Assembly: GCA_020024475.1 (NCBI GenBank)
Contig: JAHHTS010000089.1
Span: 1 to 9,244 of the forward strand
Source of the DNA: Oscillospiraceae bacterium
GTDB taxonomy: Bacteria > Bacillota > Clostridia > Oscillospirales > Ruminococcaceae
Direction of reading: 5' to 3'
DNA: 9,244 nt
Part shown: positions 1-5,998 of the stretch, one piece after another
Numbering within the stretch: the first letter of the stretch is position 1
Layout: every line of letters begins with the position of its first letter
The notes under the pieces: generated by a model
Database searches by the model: none
What the model saw: the letters and a program-made list of their open reading frames with translations, nothing else
Told to the model about the DNA's origin: nothing
Program-made: the position numbers and the translations under genes

Positions 1-123
1 AATACTATTTTTTATCAATTTATAGTTACAATAAAAATAAAAAATATTTTAAAACATTTAATAGTTCTATGGAAAATTAAAATTATATTTTATTGTAAAT
101 CTTTTTGTATTATAAATTGGTTG
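1..123. other. AT-rich intergenic stretch, no gene seen
   Basis: This stretch lies beyond the terminator that closes the minus-strand operon. It is very AT-rich. I see no open frame with a ribosome binding site, no convincing -35/-10 pair at proper spacing on either strand, and no strong hairpin. It may hold the edge of a neighbouring gene's control region outside the window. Confidence 0.6.
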
Positions 124-156
124 CAAAAAAAATATGCTTGCGAATGCAAGCATATT
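124..156 (-). terminator. Intrinsic terminator after spoVM
   Basis: On the minus strand an 11-bp perfect stem (arm AATATGCTTGC, loop ATTC, arm GCAAGCATATT) is followed directly by a run of about six extra T residues ending near 125. It starts six bases after the spoVM stop codon. The stem and T-run are the standard form of a Rho-independent terminator, so this should end the ptsH/uvrC to spoVM transcript. The plus-strand reading has no T-run after the stem, so it is oriented. Confidence 0.9.
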
Positions 157-161
157 AGTTA

Positions 162-230
162 TTAAATTTTAAAAATATATTTTAAAATACCCCTAAGCAT
201 CTTTGGACTCTTTATTACTACTACCTTCAC
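162..230 (-). CDS. spoVM: Stage V sporulation protein SpoVM (22 aa)
   Basis: SpoVM is a very small amphipathic helix that binds the outer forespore membrane by sensing its positive curvature. There it anchors the SpoIVA coat basement layer and, in Bacillus subtilis, antagonises the FtsH protease. The 22-residue product begins MKVVVIKSPK and continues MLRGILKYIFKI. Aligned without gaps to the B. subtilis protein from memory, it matches at M1, K2, I6, K7, P9, K10, L12, G14 and I15, with conservative changes at 16 and 17. Pro9, important for localisation in B. subtilis, is kept. The start is taken as GTG at 228-230 because AGGAGG (239-244) lies eight bases upstream. The in-frame ATG at 234-236 is only two bases from that site, too close, and would add two residues that spoil the alignment. 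The protein is about four residues shorter at the C-terminus than the Bacillus one. It is the last gene before the terminator, an unusual place compared with B. subtilis, where spoVM lies near rpmB. Identification is by eye. Confidence 0.87.
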   Translation of the reverse strand: MKVVVIKSPKMLRGILKYIFKI

Positions 231-278
231 AATCATCGCCTCCTGCATTATATTACTCGCAAGAATGATTTTTTGTGA

Positions 279-728
279 TTATTTTTTAAGACTTTCACGA
301 ATGATTTTAATTTCATTATAACTTTTCTGAAGTTGCTCCTGCGTTGTAGTAAGCATATTATCGCAGTATTTTGTGATAGTGCTACGAAGCTGTGATGCTT
401 GCTGATTTGCTTCAGAAGTTATAATTCTGGCTTTTTCTTCGGCCTGTCTAACGATTTCTTCACGATTAAGAAGCTTGCGGGAACGATCTTCAGCCGCTCT
501 TACCATATCTTCAGCCTCTTTTTTCGCTTTTGATATAATCTGCGCACGATCCTGTACTATCGCTTTTGCCTGAAGAATTTCCCGTGGCATATTTACTCTG
601 ATGTCATCAATAATATCACGTGCTGCGTCAACATCTACCATTCTTTTGCCACCAGAAAGAGGCACACTCATTCCTTCTTCAAGAATTTCTTCAAGATTTT
701 CAAGCATGGTTTCTAATGATACTGCCAT
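279..728 (-). CDS. Coiled-coil protein of unknown function, conserved next to coaD
   Basis: The product has 149 residues. I recognise it only as a family commonly found beside coaD in Clostridia, sometimes labelled merely 'ATPase', but I see no P-loop or other nucleotide-binding motif that would justify that label. Residues 1-30 are an acidic amphipathic segment ending in a PLSGGK motif (23-28). Residues 31-48 contain a VDVDAARDIIDDIR stretch. From about residue 50 to the end it is continuous charged heptad-like helix rich in Ala, Glu, Lys, Arg and Gln, resembling DivIVA-tail or V/F-ATPase stalk coiled coils. It has no signal peptide and no membrane segment, so it should be cytoplasmic. An AGGAG site sits seven bases before the ATG, and the gene starts 15 bases after coaD. 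It lies between coaD and spoVM, which permits, but does not show, a link to sporulation or envelope shape. Confidence 0.85.
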   Translation of the reverse strand: MAVSLETMLENLEEILEEGMSVPLSGGKRMVDVDAARDIIDDIRVNMPREILQAKAIVQDRAQIISKAKKEAEDMVRAAEDRSRKLLNREEIVRQAEEKARIITSEANQQASQLRSTITKYCDNMLTTTQEQLQKSYNEIKIIRESLKK

Positions 729-743
729 ATATTTTCTCCTTTA

Positions 744-1229
744 TTATTCTACTGGTATTATTCTTTCTAGTATTTCTTCTTTTATCTTTTCAGGTACAAA
801 CAGCGAAATATCTCCGCCAAAACCTGCAATTTGTCTAACAATCGTAGAAGAAAGATACATATACTCCTGATTTGTAACCATAAATAATGTTTCAAGTTCT
901 GGGTTGAGTTTTTTATTGGTAAGTGCTTGCTGAAATTCATATTCAAAGTCCGTTACAGCACGCAACCCTTTTATAAGCGTATGTGCATTTTTTTCTCTGG
1001 CGTAATCTGCTACTAAACCTAGATAACTATCTACTTCCAAATTTGGTATATGATTTGTTACCTGTTTTAAAAACTTCACTCGTTCCTCTGTTGTAAATGT
1101 CGGTGTCTTTGTAGGATTTACCATTACAACTGCGATAATTTTATCAAAAAGTTTACTGCTTCTTTCAAGAATATCTATGTGACCTTTTGTAACCGGATCA
1201 AAGCTACCAGGCATTATTGCTACTTTCAT
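744..1229 (-). CDS. coaD: Phosphopantetheine adenylyltransferase
   Basis: CoaD transfers AMP from ATP to 4'-phosphopantetheine, giving dephospho-CoA, the penultimate step of coenzyme A synthesis in the cytoplasm. The 161-residue product is full length for the family. The nucleotidyltransferase signature is complete: the PGSFDPVTKGH segment (7-17) carries the T/HxGH-type TKGH at 14-17, KGLR (87-90) contributes to substrate binding, and SSTIVRQ (127-133) is the C-terminal ATP-binding motif. The start ATG overlaps the rsmD stop as ATGA (1226-1229), and its GGAG site lies inside the end of rsmD, so the two are translationally coupled. The rsmD-coaD pair is one of the most conserved in Firmicutes. 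No oddity is visible. Confidence 0.97.
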   Translation of the reverse strand: MKVAIMPGSFDPVTKGHIDILERSSKLFDKIIAVVMVNPTKTPTFTTEERVKFLKQVTNHIPNLEVDSYLGLVADYAREKNAHTLIKGLRAVTDFEYEFQQALTNKKLNPELETLFMVTNQEYMYLSSTIVRQIAGFGGDISLFVPEKIKEEILERIIPVE

Positions 1230-1771
1230 ATATCTTTCTCCTTGAGAAATTTCGTTACCGAAACTTTCCCGTATTTATATTTTTTTACTTCTCGTAAGCC
1301 CTCAATCTCCGTTTTTATAGACCAATCATGCTCACTTTCAGCAATTATTATACCACCGTCAGCTGTGATTTGGTAGACTTTTTGCATAATTTCATCTAAT
1401 ATCCCCATATTATATGGCGGATCAAGAAAAACAATATCAAACTTATCTTTAGTGGTAGTCAAAAAGTCTGTGGCAGACATATTTGCTACCCTGGCTCTAT
1501 CAAAAACAGCGCATGATTTTAAGTTTTGTATAACTATATTGGTTGCATCTTTATTACTGTCTACAAAAACAGCTTTTTCTGCACCTCTTGACAGGCATTC
1601 TATCCCCATCTGTCCACTCCCCGCAAACAAATCTAGAACCATTGCTCCGGGTACCATAAACTGTATGGAAGAAAAAATTCCTTCTTTTACTCTATCTATT
1701 GTAGGTCTTGTTGATAAACCTTCAATACTTTCAAGCTTTTTTCCTCTTGCTGTTCCGCTGATTACTCTCAT
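1226..1771 (-). CDS. rsmD: 16S rRNA (guanine-966-N2)-methyltransferase
   Basis: RsmD methylates N2 of G966 (E. coli numbering) in 16S rRNA, near the P site, during small-subunit assembly, with S-adenosylmethionine as donor. The 181-residue product shows the family N-terminus MRVISGTARG, then the TRPT-DRVKE segment at 21-30. SAM-binding motif I is LDLFAGSG (46-53), followed by GIECLSRGA. The catalytic DPPY motif is at 117-120, as in N-methyltransferases acting on guanine N2 or adenine N6. Its ATG overlaps the uvrC stop (TGA at 1768-1770) and its own stop overlaps coaD, so the three genes are coupled. Length and motifs are normal. Confidence 0.95.
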   Translation of the reverse strand: MRVISGTARGKKLESIEGLSTRPTIDRVKEGIFSSIQFMVPGAMVLDLFAGSGQMGIECLSRGAEKAVFVDSNKDATNIVIQNLKSCAVFDRARVANMSATDFLTTTKDKFDIVFLDPPYNMGILDEIMQKVYQITADGGIIIAESEHDWSIKTEIEGLREVKKYKYGKVSVTKFLKEKDI

Positions 1772-3597
1772 TGTATCAAATTCCCTTCTTCATCATGGAA
1801 AAAATAATATATATTTCTAGCATCTTTATAACTAATGCCATCTACTTCTACAAGTTGTCCCATCTCTGCTGATTTTACATTGGTTACAGTCTTAAAAACT
1901 TTCATAAGATTTTCAGATTTCTTTTCTCCTATTCCTGGAATTTTAGTAAGTGTAACTGCATAAGATTTAGTTTTCCGAGTTCTTCGCTGATACTCAATTG
2001 AAAAACGGTGAACTTCATCCTGAATTTCAGTTACAAACTTAAATATTCCTTTGTGCATAGCAATCTCTATTTCTCCATCTTTGCTCACCATTGCTCTGGT
2101 GCGGTGCTTAGAGTCTTTAACCATACCAAATATTGGAACATCTTCAAATGCTGTACCCTTCACCACTTCAAGAACACTTGAAAGCTGTCCTTTACCACCA
2201 TCCAAAAATATAACATCTGGTTTTATTCCAAACTGTCCACTTGTATTCTTTTCAAATTCAGCCACTCGACGAGATAAGGTTTCTTGCATAGATCCATAGT
2301 CATCCGTTCCAGCGATTGTTTTCATTTTAAATGTACGATAACCACTCTTTTTTGGTCTGCCATCTTCAAACACTACCATGCCCGCAACACTTGTACCGTC
2401 ACCCCAGTTTGAAATATCGTAACTTTCAATAGTGTGTGGTGGCTCATTTAGTCCTAGCATATTTGCAAGCTCATCTAAAAATCTTTGACTTTTATCCAAT
2501 CTACCACTTTCTCTTGCAAGTCTATCAACTGCATTTGTATATGCCATTTTTATAACTTTTAAATTTTCGCCTTTTTGAACAAAGGAAATATTAACTTTAT
2601 TTTTTGATTGTCTTTGTATATATTCCACTATATCTTCATCCATAGGCATCTTGTCCAGAAGTACATGTTTAGGTGGTTGTTCTGTTGAATAAAATTGTAC
2701 TAAAAATTCATCTCGTACATCATCCATGTTTTCTTCACCAAAGAAAACATGTTCCTTTTTATCCATAAGCCTTCCTTGTCGAAACCTTAATACGCTTACA
2801 CAACAGTTTTTACCACTTCCTGCCACAGCAATAAAGTCATTACTTTGCAAACTTTCATTGACTACATTCTGCCCCGCAGACAATTTATCAATAGCTTTTA
2901 TTTGATCTCGCAAAAGTGCTGCTTTTTCAAAGTTAAGCTCTTCAGCAGCTTCTTCCATACCCTTTTTTAATACATCTATAATCTTATCTGTATCTTGTTT
3001 TATAAATTTGACTGCATTTTCTATGATTTCATTATAATCATCTTGAGTTATTTTTCCAGTGCAAACACCCATACATTTTTTTATGTGGTAATTCAAACAA
3101 GGGCGTTCTTTTCTAAAATCTCTTGGAAAAACTCTGTTACAAGTTGGAAGTTTAAATATCTGCTGTGCTGTATTAACCATCTCTCTTACTGCAAAACTAG
3201 ACATATATGGTCCTAAATATCTGCTGTCATCAAGTACCTGAAACTCTGCAGTAATTCTTGGATACGGTTCTTTTGAAATTTTTATAAAATTATATCCTTT
3301 ATCGTCTTTGAGAAGAATATTATATTTTGGACTATGTTGTTTTATCTGACTACATTCAAGTGTAAGTGCCTCAAACTCACTATTTGTAACAATAACATCA
3401 AACGAAAAAGCATTGTCAACCATCTTCTGTACTTTTGGTAGATGCTCATTACCTTCCTTAAAATACTGGCTTACTCTTATTTTAAGTCTTTTTGCTTTGC
3501 CTATATAGATTATCTCATCATTCTTATTGCGAATAATATAAACGCCAGGCAGCAGTGGTAGACTGCGTGCTTTTTCATAAAGTTCTTGTTTAGTCAT
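1768..3597 (-). CDS. uvrC: UvrABC excinuclease subunit C
   Basis: UvrC makes both incisions flanking a DNA lesion after UvrA and UvrB have loaded, in nucleotide excision repair. The start is placed at ATG 3595-3597, preceded by AGGGTG, giving 609 residues. The open frame continues upstream to 3663, but that extension runs through the terminator hairpin and its product has no UvrC character. Domains in order: GIY-YIG nuclease with GVY (18-20) and YIG (31-33); a cysteine set C153, C167, C175 and C179, matching the iron-sulfur ligands described for UvrC; a UVR domain for UvrB contact around 205-240; the RNase H-like nuclease with likely triad D394 (YDISN), D466 (DGGKGQ) and H530 (EVHRFSI); and C-terminal helix-hairpin-helix repeats around 550-600. 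It overlaps rsmD by ATGA and follows the HPr terminator with no clear promoter of its own. Confidence 0.97.
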   Translation of the reverse strand: MTKQELYEKARSLPLLPGVYIIRNKNDEIIYIGKAKRLKIRVSQYFKEGNEHLPKVQKMVDNAFSFDVIVTNSEFEALTLECSQIKQHSPKYNILLKDDKGYNFIKISKEPYPRITAEFQVLDDSRYLGPYMSSFAVREMVNTAQQIFKLPTCNRVFPRDFRKERPCLNYHIKKCMGVCTGKITQDDYNEIIENAVKFIKQDTDKIIDVLKKGMEEAAEELNFEKAALLRDQIKAIDKLSAGQNVVNESLQSNDFIAVAGSGKNCCVSVLRFRQGRLMDKKEHVFFGEENMDDVRDEFLVQFYSTEQPPKHVLLDKMPMDEDIVEYIQRQSKNKVNISFVQKGENLKVIKMAYTNAVDRLARESGRLDKSQRFLDELANMLGLNEPPHTIESYDISNWGDGTSVAGMVVFEDGRPKKSGYRTFKMKTIAGTDDYGSMQETLSRRVAEFEKNTSGQFGIKPDVIFLDGGKGQLSSVLEVVKGTAFEDVPIFGMVKDSKHRTRAMVSKDGEIEIAMHKGIFKFVTEIQDEVHRFSIEYQRRTRKTKSYAVTLTKIPGIGEKKSENLMKVFKTVTNVKSAEMGQLVEVDGISYKDARNIYYFFHDEEGNLIQ

Positions 3598-3612
3598 AAT
3601 ACACCCTAAAAT

Positions 3613-3652
3613 ATAACAAAAATACCGCCCGGCTGTAAAACAGTCAGGCGGT
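3613..3652 (-). terminator. Intrinsic terminator between ptsH and uvrC
   Basis: On the minus strand a GC-rich stem (outer arms ACCGCC and GGCGGT, inner ACTGT and ACAGC around a TTTT-type loop, with a small internal mismatch) is followed by ATTTTTGTTATATTTT. This is a good Rho-independent terminator, placed just after the ptsH stop and ending about 15 bases before the uvrC start. Because no promoter fits between it and uvrC, it probably works as a partial terminator that lowers uvrC expression relative to HPr. Confidence 0.85.
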
Positions 3653-3666
3653 TTATTATCCATTAA

Positions 3667-3930
3667 TTAATCAGCAAAACCTGAGTTAACGAGTTTTACC
3701 AAAGCTTCTACTGCTTCTTCTTCATCCTGTCCGTCAGCAATAACTCTAATAGTTGTACCACCAACAATACCAAGTGACAAAACGCCCAAAAGGCTTTTAG
3801 CATTAACACGTCTTTCTTCTTTTTCTACCCAAATTGATGATTTGAATTCATTTGCTTTCTGAATAAAGAAAGTTGCTGGACGAGCATGTAAACCTACCTG
3901 ATTCTCAACTGTAACATCTTTGTAAAACAT
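3667..3930 (-). CDS. ptsH: Phosphocarrier protein HPr
   Basis: HPr is the small cytoplasmic relay of the sugar phosphotransferase system: it takes phosphate from Enzyme I on a histidine and passes it to sugar-specific EIIA domains. In Firmicutes it is also phosphorylated on a serine by HPr kinase and then acts as CcpA corepressor. The 87-residue product has the active-site segment GLHARPA with His15 (13-19), and the regulatory segment NAKSLLGVLSLG with Ser46 (43-54). Both are intact, so it should be a true HPr and not a Crh-type paralogue, which lacks the histidine. It has its own promoter (3980-4008) and a GAGGAG ribosome site, and is followed by a terminator. Enzyme I is not adjacent, so the gene stands apart from a ptsHI operon and could be one of several HPr copies. 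Confidence 0.93.
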   Translation of the reverse strand: MFYKDVTVENQVGLHARPATFFIQKANEFKSSIWVEKEERRVNAKSLLGVLSLGIVGGTTIRVIADGQDEEEAVEALVKLVNSGFAD

Positions 3931-3979
3931 TATATAATCTCCTCATAAATAGAATGATTTTATTTTCTAATATAAAACT

Positions 3980-4008
3980 ATTTTATAACAATCTATAAAA
4001 ATAGTCAA
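3980..4008 (-). promoter_or_regulatory. Sigma-A type promoter of ptsH
   Basis: On the minus strand the -35 box TTGACT (4003-4008) and the -10 box TAAAAT (3980-3985) are separated by 17 bases, each one base from consensus. Transcription would start near 3973, leaving a leader of about 43 bases before the ptsH ATG. It lies just after the probable trmD terminator, so ptsH starts a new unit. A shifted -10 (TATAAA at 15-base spacing) is less likely. Confidence 0.8.
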
Positions 4009-4053
4009 CAAAGTTATTACATTTTATCTATAATCACCATGAATGTTGTTAAT

Positions 4054-4078
4054 AAAAACTACACAATTTGTGTGTTTT
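4054..4078 (-). terminator. Probable weak terminator after trmD
   Basis: Six bases after the trmD stop, the minus strand can form an AT-rich hairpin (ACACA paired to TGTGT around an AAT loop, extended by AAAAC/GTTTT with one bulged A) running into TTTTTATT. The stem is weak but the position, between trmD and the ptsH promoter, is right for the end of the ribosome-maturation operon. It could leak. Confidence 0.5.
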
Positions 4079-4083
4079 GCTAC

Positions 4084-4794
4084 TTACTTTTCAACATTTT
4101 TGTCACTATTAAATAATTTAGCATATAAATCTGGCCTTTTTATTTTAGTTCGATTTATCGAATCTTGCTTGCGATATTCTCTTATATTCTTTTCATGTCC
4201 CGAAAGAAGAACATCTGGAACTTTTCTTCCATGCCATTCATAAGGTCTTGTATATTGTGCATATTCCAAAAGTCCATTAAAATGGCTTTCTTCAGTAAAA
4301 CCTTCTTCGCTTTTCAATACACCAGGAAGCATACGACATACTGCATCTGTAATAACTAGCGCAGGAAGTTCACCCCCTGTAAGAACGAAATCCCCAATCG
4401 AAATTTCCATATCGGCTATCTCTTCTATTATACGCTCATCTATGCCTTCATAATGCCCACAAACAATGGTAATATTTTCTTTTTGCGCAAGTTCTTTGGC
4501 AAGTTCTTGGTCAAAAACTCTTCCTGCTGCTGTTGTGAAAATCACAAATGGCTTAGAAGTGCTATCTTCTTCAATAGCTTTACAACAATCATAAACAGGT
4601 TGAACCTGCATTACCATTCCATGCCCACCACCATATGGTGTGTCATCCACATGGTGATGCTTATCTTGAGAATAATCTCTTATATTATATGTTTTTATTT
4701 CAATTTTACCAGAATTTTTAGCACGACCTATTATGCTGGTATTTATTACACTTTCACACATTTCTGGAAAAAGTGTAGCAATATTAATCCTCAT
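4084..4794 (-). CDS. trmD: tRNA (guanine-37-N1)-methyltransferase
   Basis: TrmD methylates N1 of G37, next to the anticodon in tRNAs reading CNN codons and some others, preventing +1 frameshifts; it is a dimeric SPOUT-family enzyme using S-adenosylmethionine. The start is ATG 4792-4794 (236 residues), with GAGGG eight bases upstream; a TTG one codon earlier is less likely. Visible motifs are DDTPYGGGHGMVM (50-62), GHYEGIDER (113-121) and the trefoil-knot SAM segment SIGDFVLTGGELPA (132-145), then LLEYAQYTRP and DVLLSGH. The position equivalent to the catalytic Asp169 of the E. coli enzyme appears to be Glu169, in TEESHF, by eye alignment; I recall this form from other Clostridia, so it need not mean inactivity. 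It overlaps rimM by 11 bases, so the pair is translationally coupled. The rplS gene that normally follows is absent. Confidence 0.96.
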   Translation of the reverse strand: MRINIATLFPEMCESVINTSIIGRAKNSGKIEIKTYNIRDYSQDKHHHVDDTPYGGGHGMVMQVQPVYDCCKAIEEDSTSKPFVIFTTAAGRVFDQELAKELAQKENITIVCGHYEGIDERIIEEIADMEISIGDFVLTGGELPALVITDAVCRMLPGVLKSEEGFTEESHFNGLLEYAQYTRPYEWHGRKVPDVLLSGHEKNIREYRKQDSINRTKIKRPDLYAKLFNSDKNVEK

Positions 4795-5299
4795 CAAACA
4801 TACCCTCTATAACTTTTATTCTCACAGTTTTAGCATCGATGTCTGTTCCCATAAGAAATTCATCAACAGCTGGAAACATATATTCTGCTCCGTTTTCACT
4901 TTCAATATAATAAATATCACTAGCACCTAAGTTTTTTACATCTTTAATTGTTCCTAAAATCTCATTGGTATCATTATTTATAACTTTGCAACCAATCAAA
5001 TCTGCTATAAAAAATGTTCCTTCTTCTAACGCGATTTCATCTTTATCCAAATAAAGTGTTTTTCCTATCAAATTTCTGGCAACTTCTGTGTTATCTATGC
5101 CTTCAAACTCAATGAGAACCACATTTTTGTGTGTTCTTACATTTACTGCATTAAGTCTTTGATAGTGCATTTTATTCTTTTTTATATAGAATGTATCAAA
5201 CTCTTCAAGAAATTCAGGATAATCTGTCCAAGGATAAACTTTCACTTCTCCACGAATTCCATGCAATGAGATTATTTCACCAGTTTCAATGTAATTCAT
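4784..5299 (-). CDS. rimM: Ribosome maturation factor RimM
   Basis: RimM binds the head of the assembling 30S subunit through S19 and helps 16S rRNA processing. The 171-residue product begins with the family segment TGEIISLHGIRGEVKVYPWTD (6-26) of the N-terminal beta-barrel domain (to about 88). A PRC-barrel domain follows (about 95-168), recognised by FIADLIGCKV, GTIKDVKNLGASDIYYIE and MFPAVDEFL. Length is typical. An AGAGGG site precedes the ATG. It is separated from khpA by 123 bases with two hairpins but overlaps trmD, so rimM and trmD form a coupled pair whose expression may be set apart from the upstream genes. No good promoter was found directly in front of it. Confidence 0.95.
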   Translation of the reverse strand: MNYIETGEIISLHGIRGEVKVYPWTDYPEFLEEFDTFYIKKNKMHYQRLNAVNVRTHKNVVLIEFEGIDNTEVARNLIGKTLYLDKDEIALEEGTFFIADLIGCKVINNDTNEILGTIKDVKNLGASDIYYIESENGAEYMFPAVDEFLMGTDIDAKTVRIKVIEGMFDED

Positions 5300-5330
5300 A
5301 CTGCCCTCTTAAAGTTTCAATAAACAAAAT

Positions 5331-5366
5331 ATAGGTTTTATCCCAATTTATTGTGATAAAGCCTAT
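5331..5366 (-). terminator. Hairpin with U-rich tail before rimM
   Basis: On the minus strand ATAGGCTTTATC (5355-5366) can pair with GATAAAACCTAT (5331-5342) at 11 of 12 positions around a 12-base loop, and ATTTTGTTTATT follows. It could be a weak intrinsic terminator or attenuator between khpA and rimM. The one mispair (A with C) becomes a G-U wobble on the plus strand, where the tail is also U-rich, so the hairpin could act in either direction. Confidence 0.45.
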
Positions 5367-5388
5367 TCTTTGTTCTTTATGCTAAATT

Positions 5389-5415
5389 CGGGTGCTTTCT
5401 AAAGGAAAACACCCG
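5389..5415 (-). promoter_or_regulatory. GC-rich stem-loop after khpA
   Basis: Eight bases beyond the khpA stop the minus strand holds an 11-bp stem, CGGGTGTTTTC against GAAAGCACCCG, with a five-base CTTTA loop and a G-U pair that fits minus-strand RNA. No real U-run follows on that strand (AATTTAGC), so it is an imperfect terminator. It more likely protects or defines the 3' end of the ylxM-ffh-rpsP-khpA messenger, or works with the hairpin at 5331-5366. On the plus strand TTATTTTT follows it. Confidence 0.5.
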
Positions 5416-5422
5416 GTTATTT

Positions 5423-5656
5423 TTAGTCTATTTCCACAACTACCTTTTCACCTGAACGATTTGCGGCAGCTCTGACAACTGTGCGGATAGCCTTTGCAAT
5501 TCTTCCTTGTTTTCCAATAACTCTGCCCATATCGTCAGCAGCTACTGAAAGGTGATACACTGTAACACCTTCAGCATTCTTTTCGTCTGCTACAACTTTA
5601 ACTGCATCTTTATCTTCTACAAGGCCTTTTGCAATATTAACCAATAATTGCTCCAT
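5423..5656 (-). CDS. khpA: KH-domain RNA-binding protein KhpA
   Basis: KhpA (YlqC family) is a single KH-domain protein that, in the Gram-positive bacteria studied, pairs with KhpB/Jag, binds many RNAs and influences cell division and envelope growth. The 77-residue product is full length. The KH signature is VIGKQGRIAKAIR (46-58), with the GKQG loop (48-51) that contacts the nucleic-acid backbone, flanked by the expected beta strands (TVYHLSVA before, EKVVVEID after). A strong CCGGAGG site precedes the ATG, and rpsP ends 14 bases upstream, so the two should be cotranscribed. Its place after rpsP is standard in Firmicutes. Confidence 0.95.
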   Translation of the reverse strand: MEQLLVNIAKGLVEDKDAVKVVADEKNAEGVTVYHLSVAADDMGRVIGKQGRIAKAIRTVVRAAANRSGEKVVVEID

Positions 5657-5670
5657 TACAGCCTCCGGAA

Positions 5671-5913
5671 TTAGATAATGTTATTTTTCTTCAAAAGAAC
5701 TTTAACTGTATCTGTTGGTTGTGCACCATTAGCAATCCATTTTTTTGCTTTTTCAGCGTCAATTGAAACCATTGCTGGTTCTTTTGTTGGATCGTAAGTA
5801 CCGATTTCTTCGATAAATCTACCATCTCTTGGGAAACGAGAATCAGCAACTACTACACGATAAAAAGGAGCCTTTTTTGCACCCATACGACGAAGTCTAA
5901 TTTTTACAGCCAT
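5671..5913 (-). CDS. rpsP: 30S ribosomal protein S16
   Basis: S16 is a primary-binding protein of the small subunit, contacting the 5' and central domains of 16S rRNA and needed for assembly. The 80-residue product begins MAVKIRLRRMGAKKAPFYRV and contains ADSRFPRDGRFIEEIGTYDP (23-42), both family hallmarks; it ends in a short basic tail. Length is normal. GGAGG lies seven bases before the ATG. It follows ffh by 85 bases, a gap that carries a stem-loop (5940-5969), and leads directly into khpA. Confidence 0.98.
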   Translation of the reverse strand: MAVKIRLRRMGAKKAPFYRVVVADSRFPRDGRFIEEIGTYDPTKEPAMVSIDAEKAKKWIANGAQPTDTVKVLLKKNNII

Positions 5914-5939
5914 GTTTATACCTCCATAAGAATTCTGTT

Positions 5940-5969
5940 TATATTAAAACGCATTAGCGTTAAAATATA
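5940..5969 (-). promoter_or_regulatory. Stem-loop in the ffh-rpsP gap
   Basis: On the minus strand TATATTTTAACGC can pair with GCGTTTTAATATA around a TAAT loop, with two mismatched T-T positions inside an otherwise complementary 13-base stem. It sits about 27 bases before the rpsP start, with no U-run after it, so it is not a terminator. It may be an RNA processing or stability element, or a control element for S16, but no known ribosomal-protein leader is recognised. Confidence 0.4.
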
Positions 5970-5998
5970 CCGAATGATATAATATTTTAATTTTGTGT

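Noticed and set aside
231..236. ATG start two codons upstream for spoVM
   Set aside because: It is only two bases from AGGAGG, whereas GTG 228-230 is at eight bases and gives an N-terminus aligned to known SpoVM.
247..254. TATAAT-like box directly before the spoVM ribosome site
   Set aside because: A transcript from it would start at or after the AGGAGG, and no -35 at suitable spacing exists. It is chance in AT-rich DNA.
1452..1820. Plus-strand open frame of 122 codons opposite rsmD
   Set aside because: It lies fully antisense to rsmD and the end of uvrC, has low-complexity composition and no family resemblance. The minus-strand frame is a clear methyltransferase.
3598..3663. N-terminal extension of uvrC by 22 residues
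   Set aside because: The extension is encoded by the ptsH terminator hairpin and its T-run. The AGGGTG ribosome site and homology both point to ATG 3595-3597.
5300..5422. Possible riboswitch before rimM
   Set aside because: Two simple hairpins are present, but no conserved core of a known riboswitch class was recognised and neither gene downstream is a usual riboswitch target.
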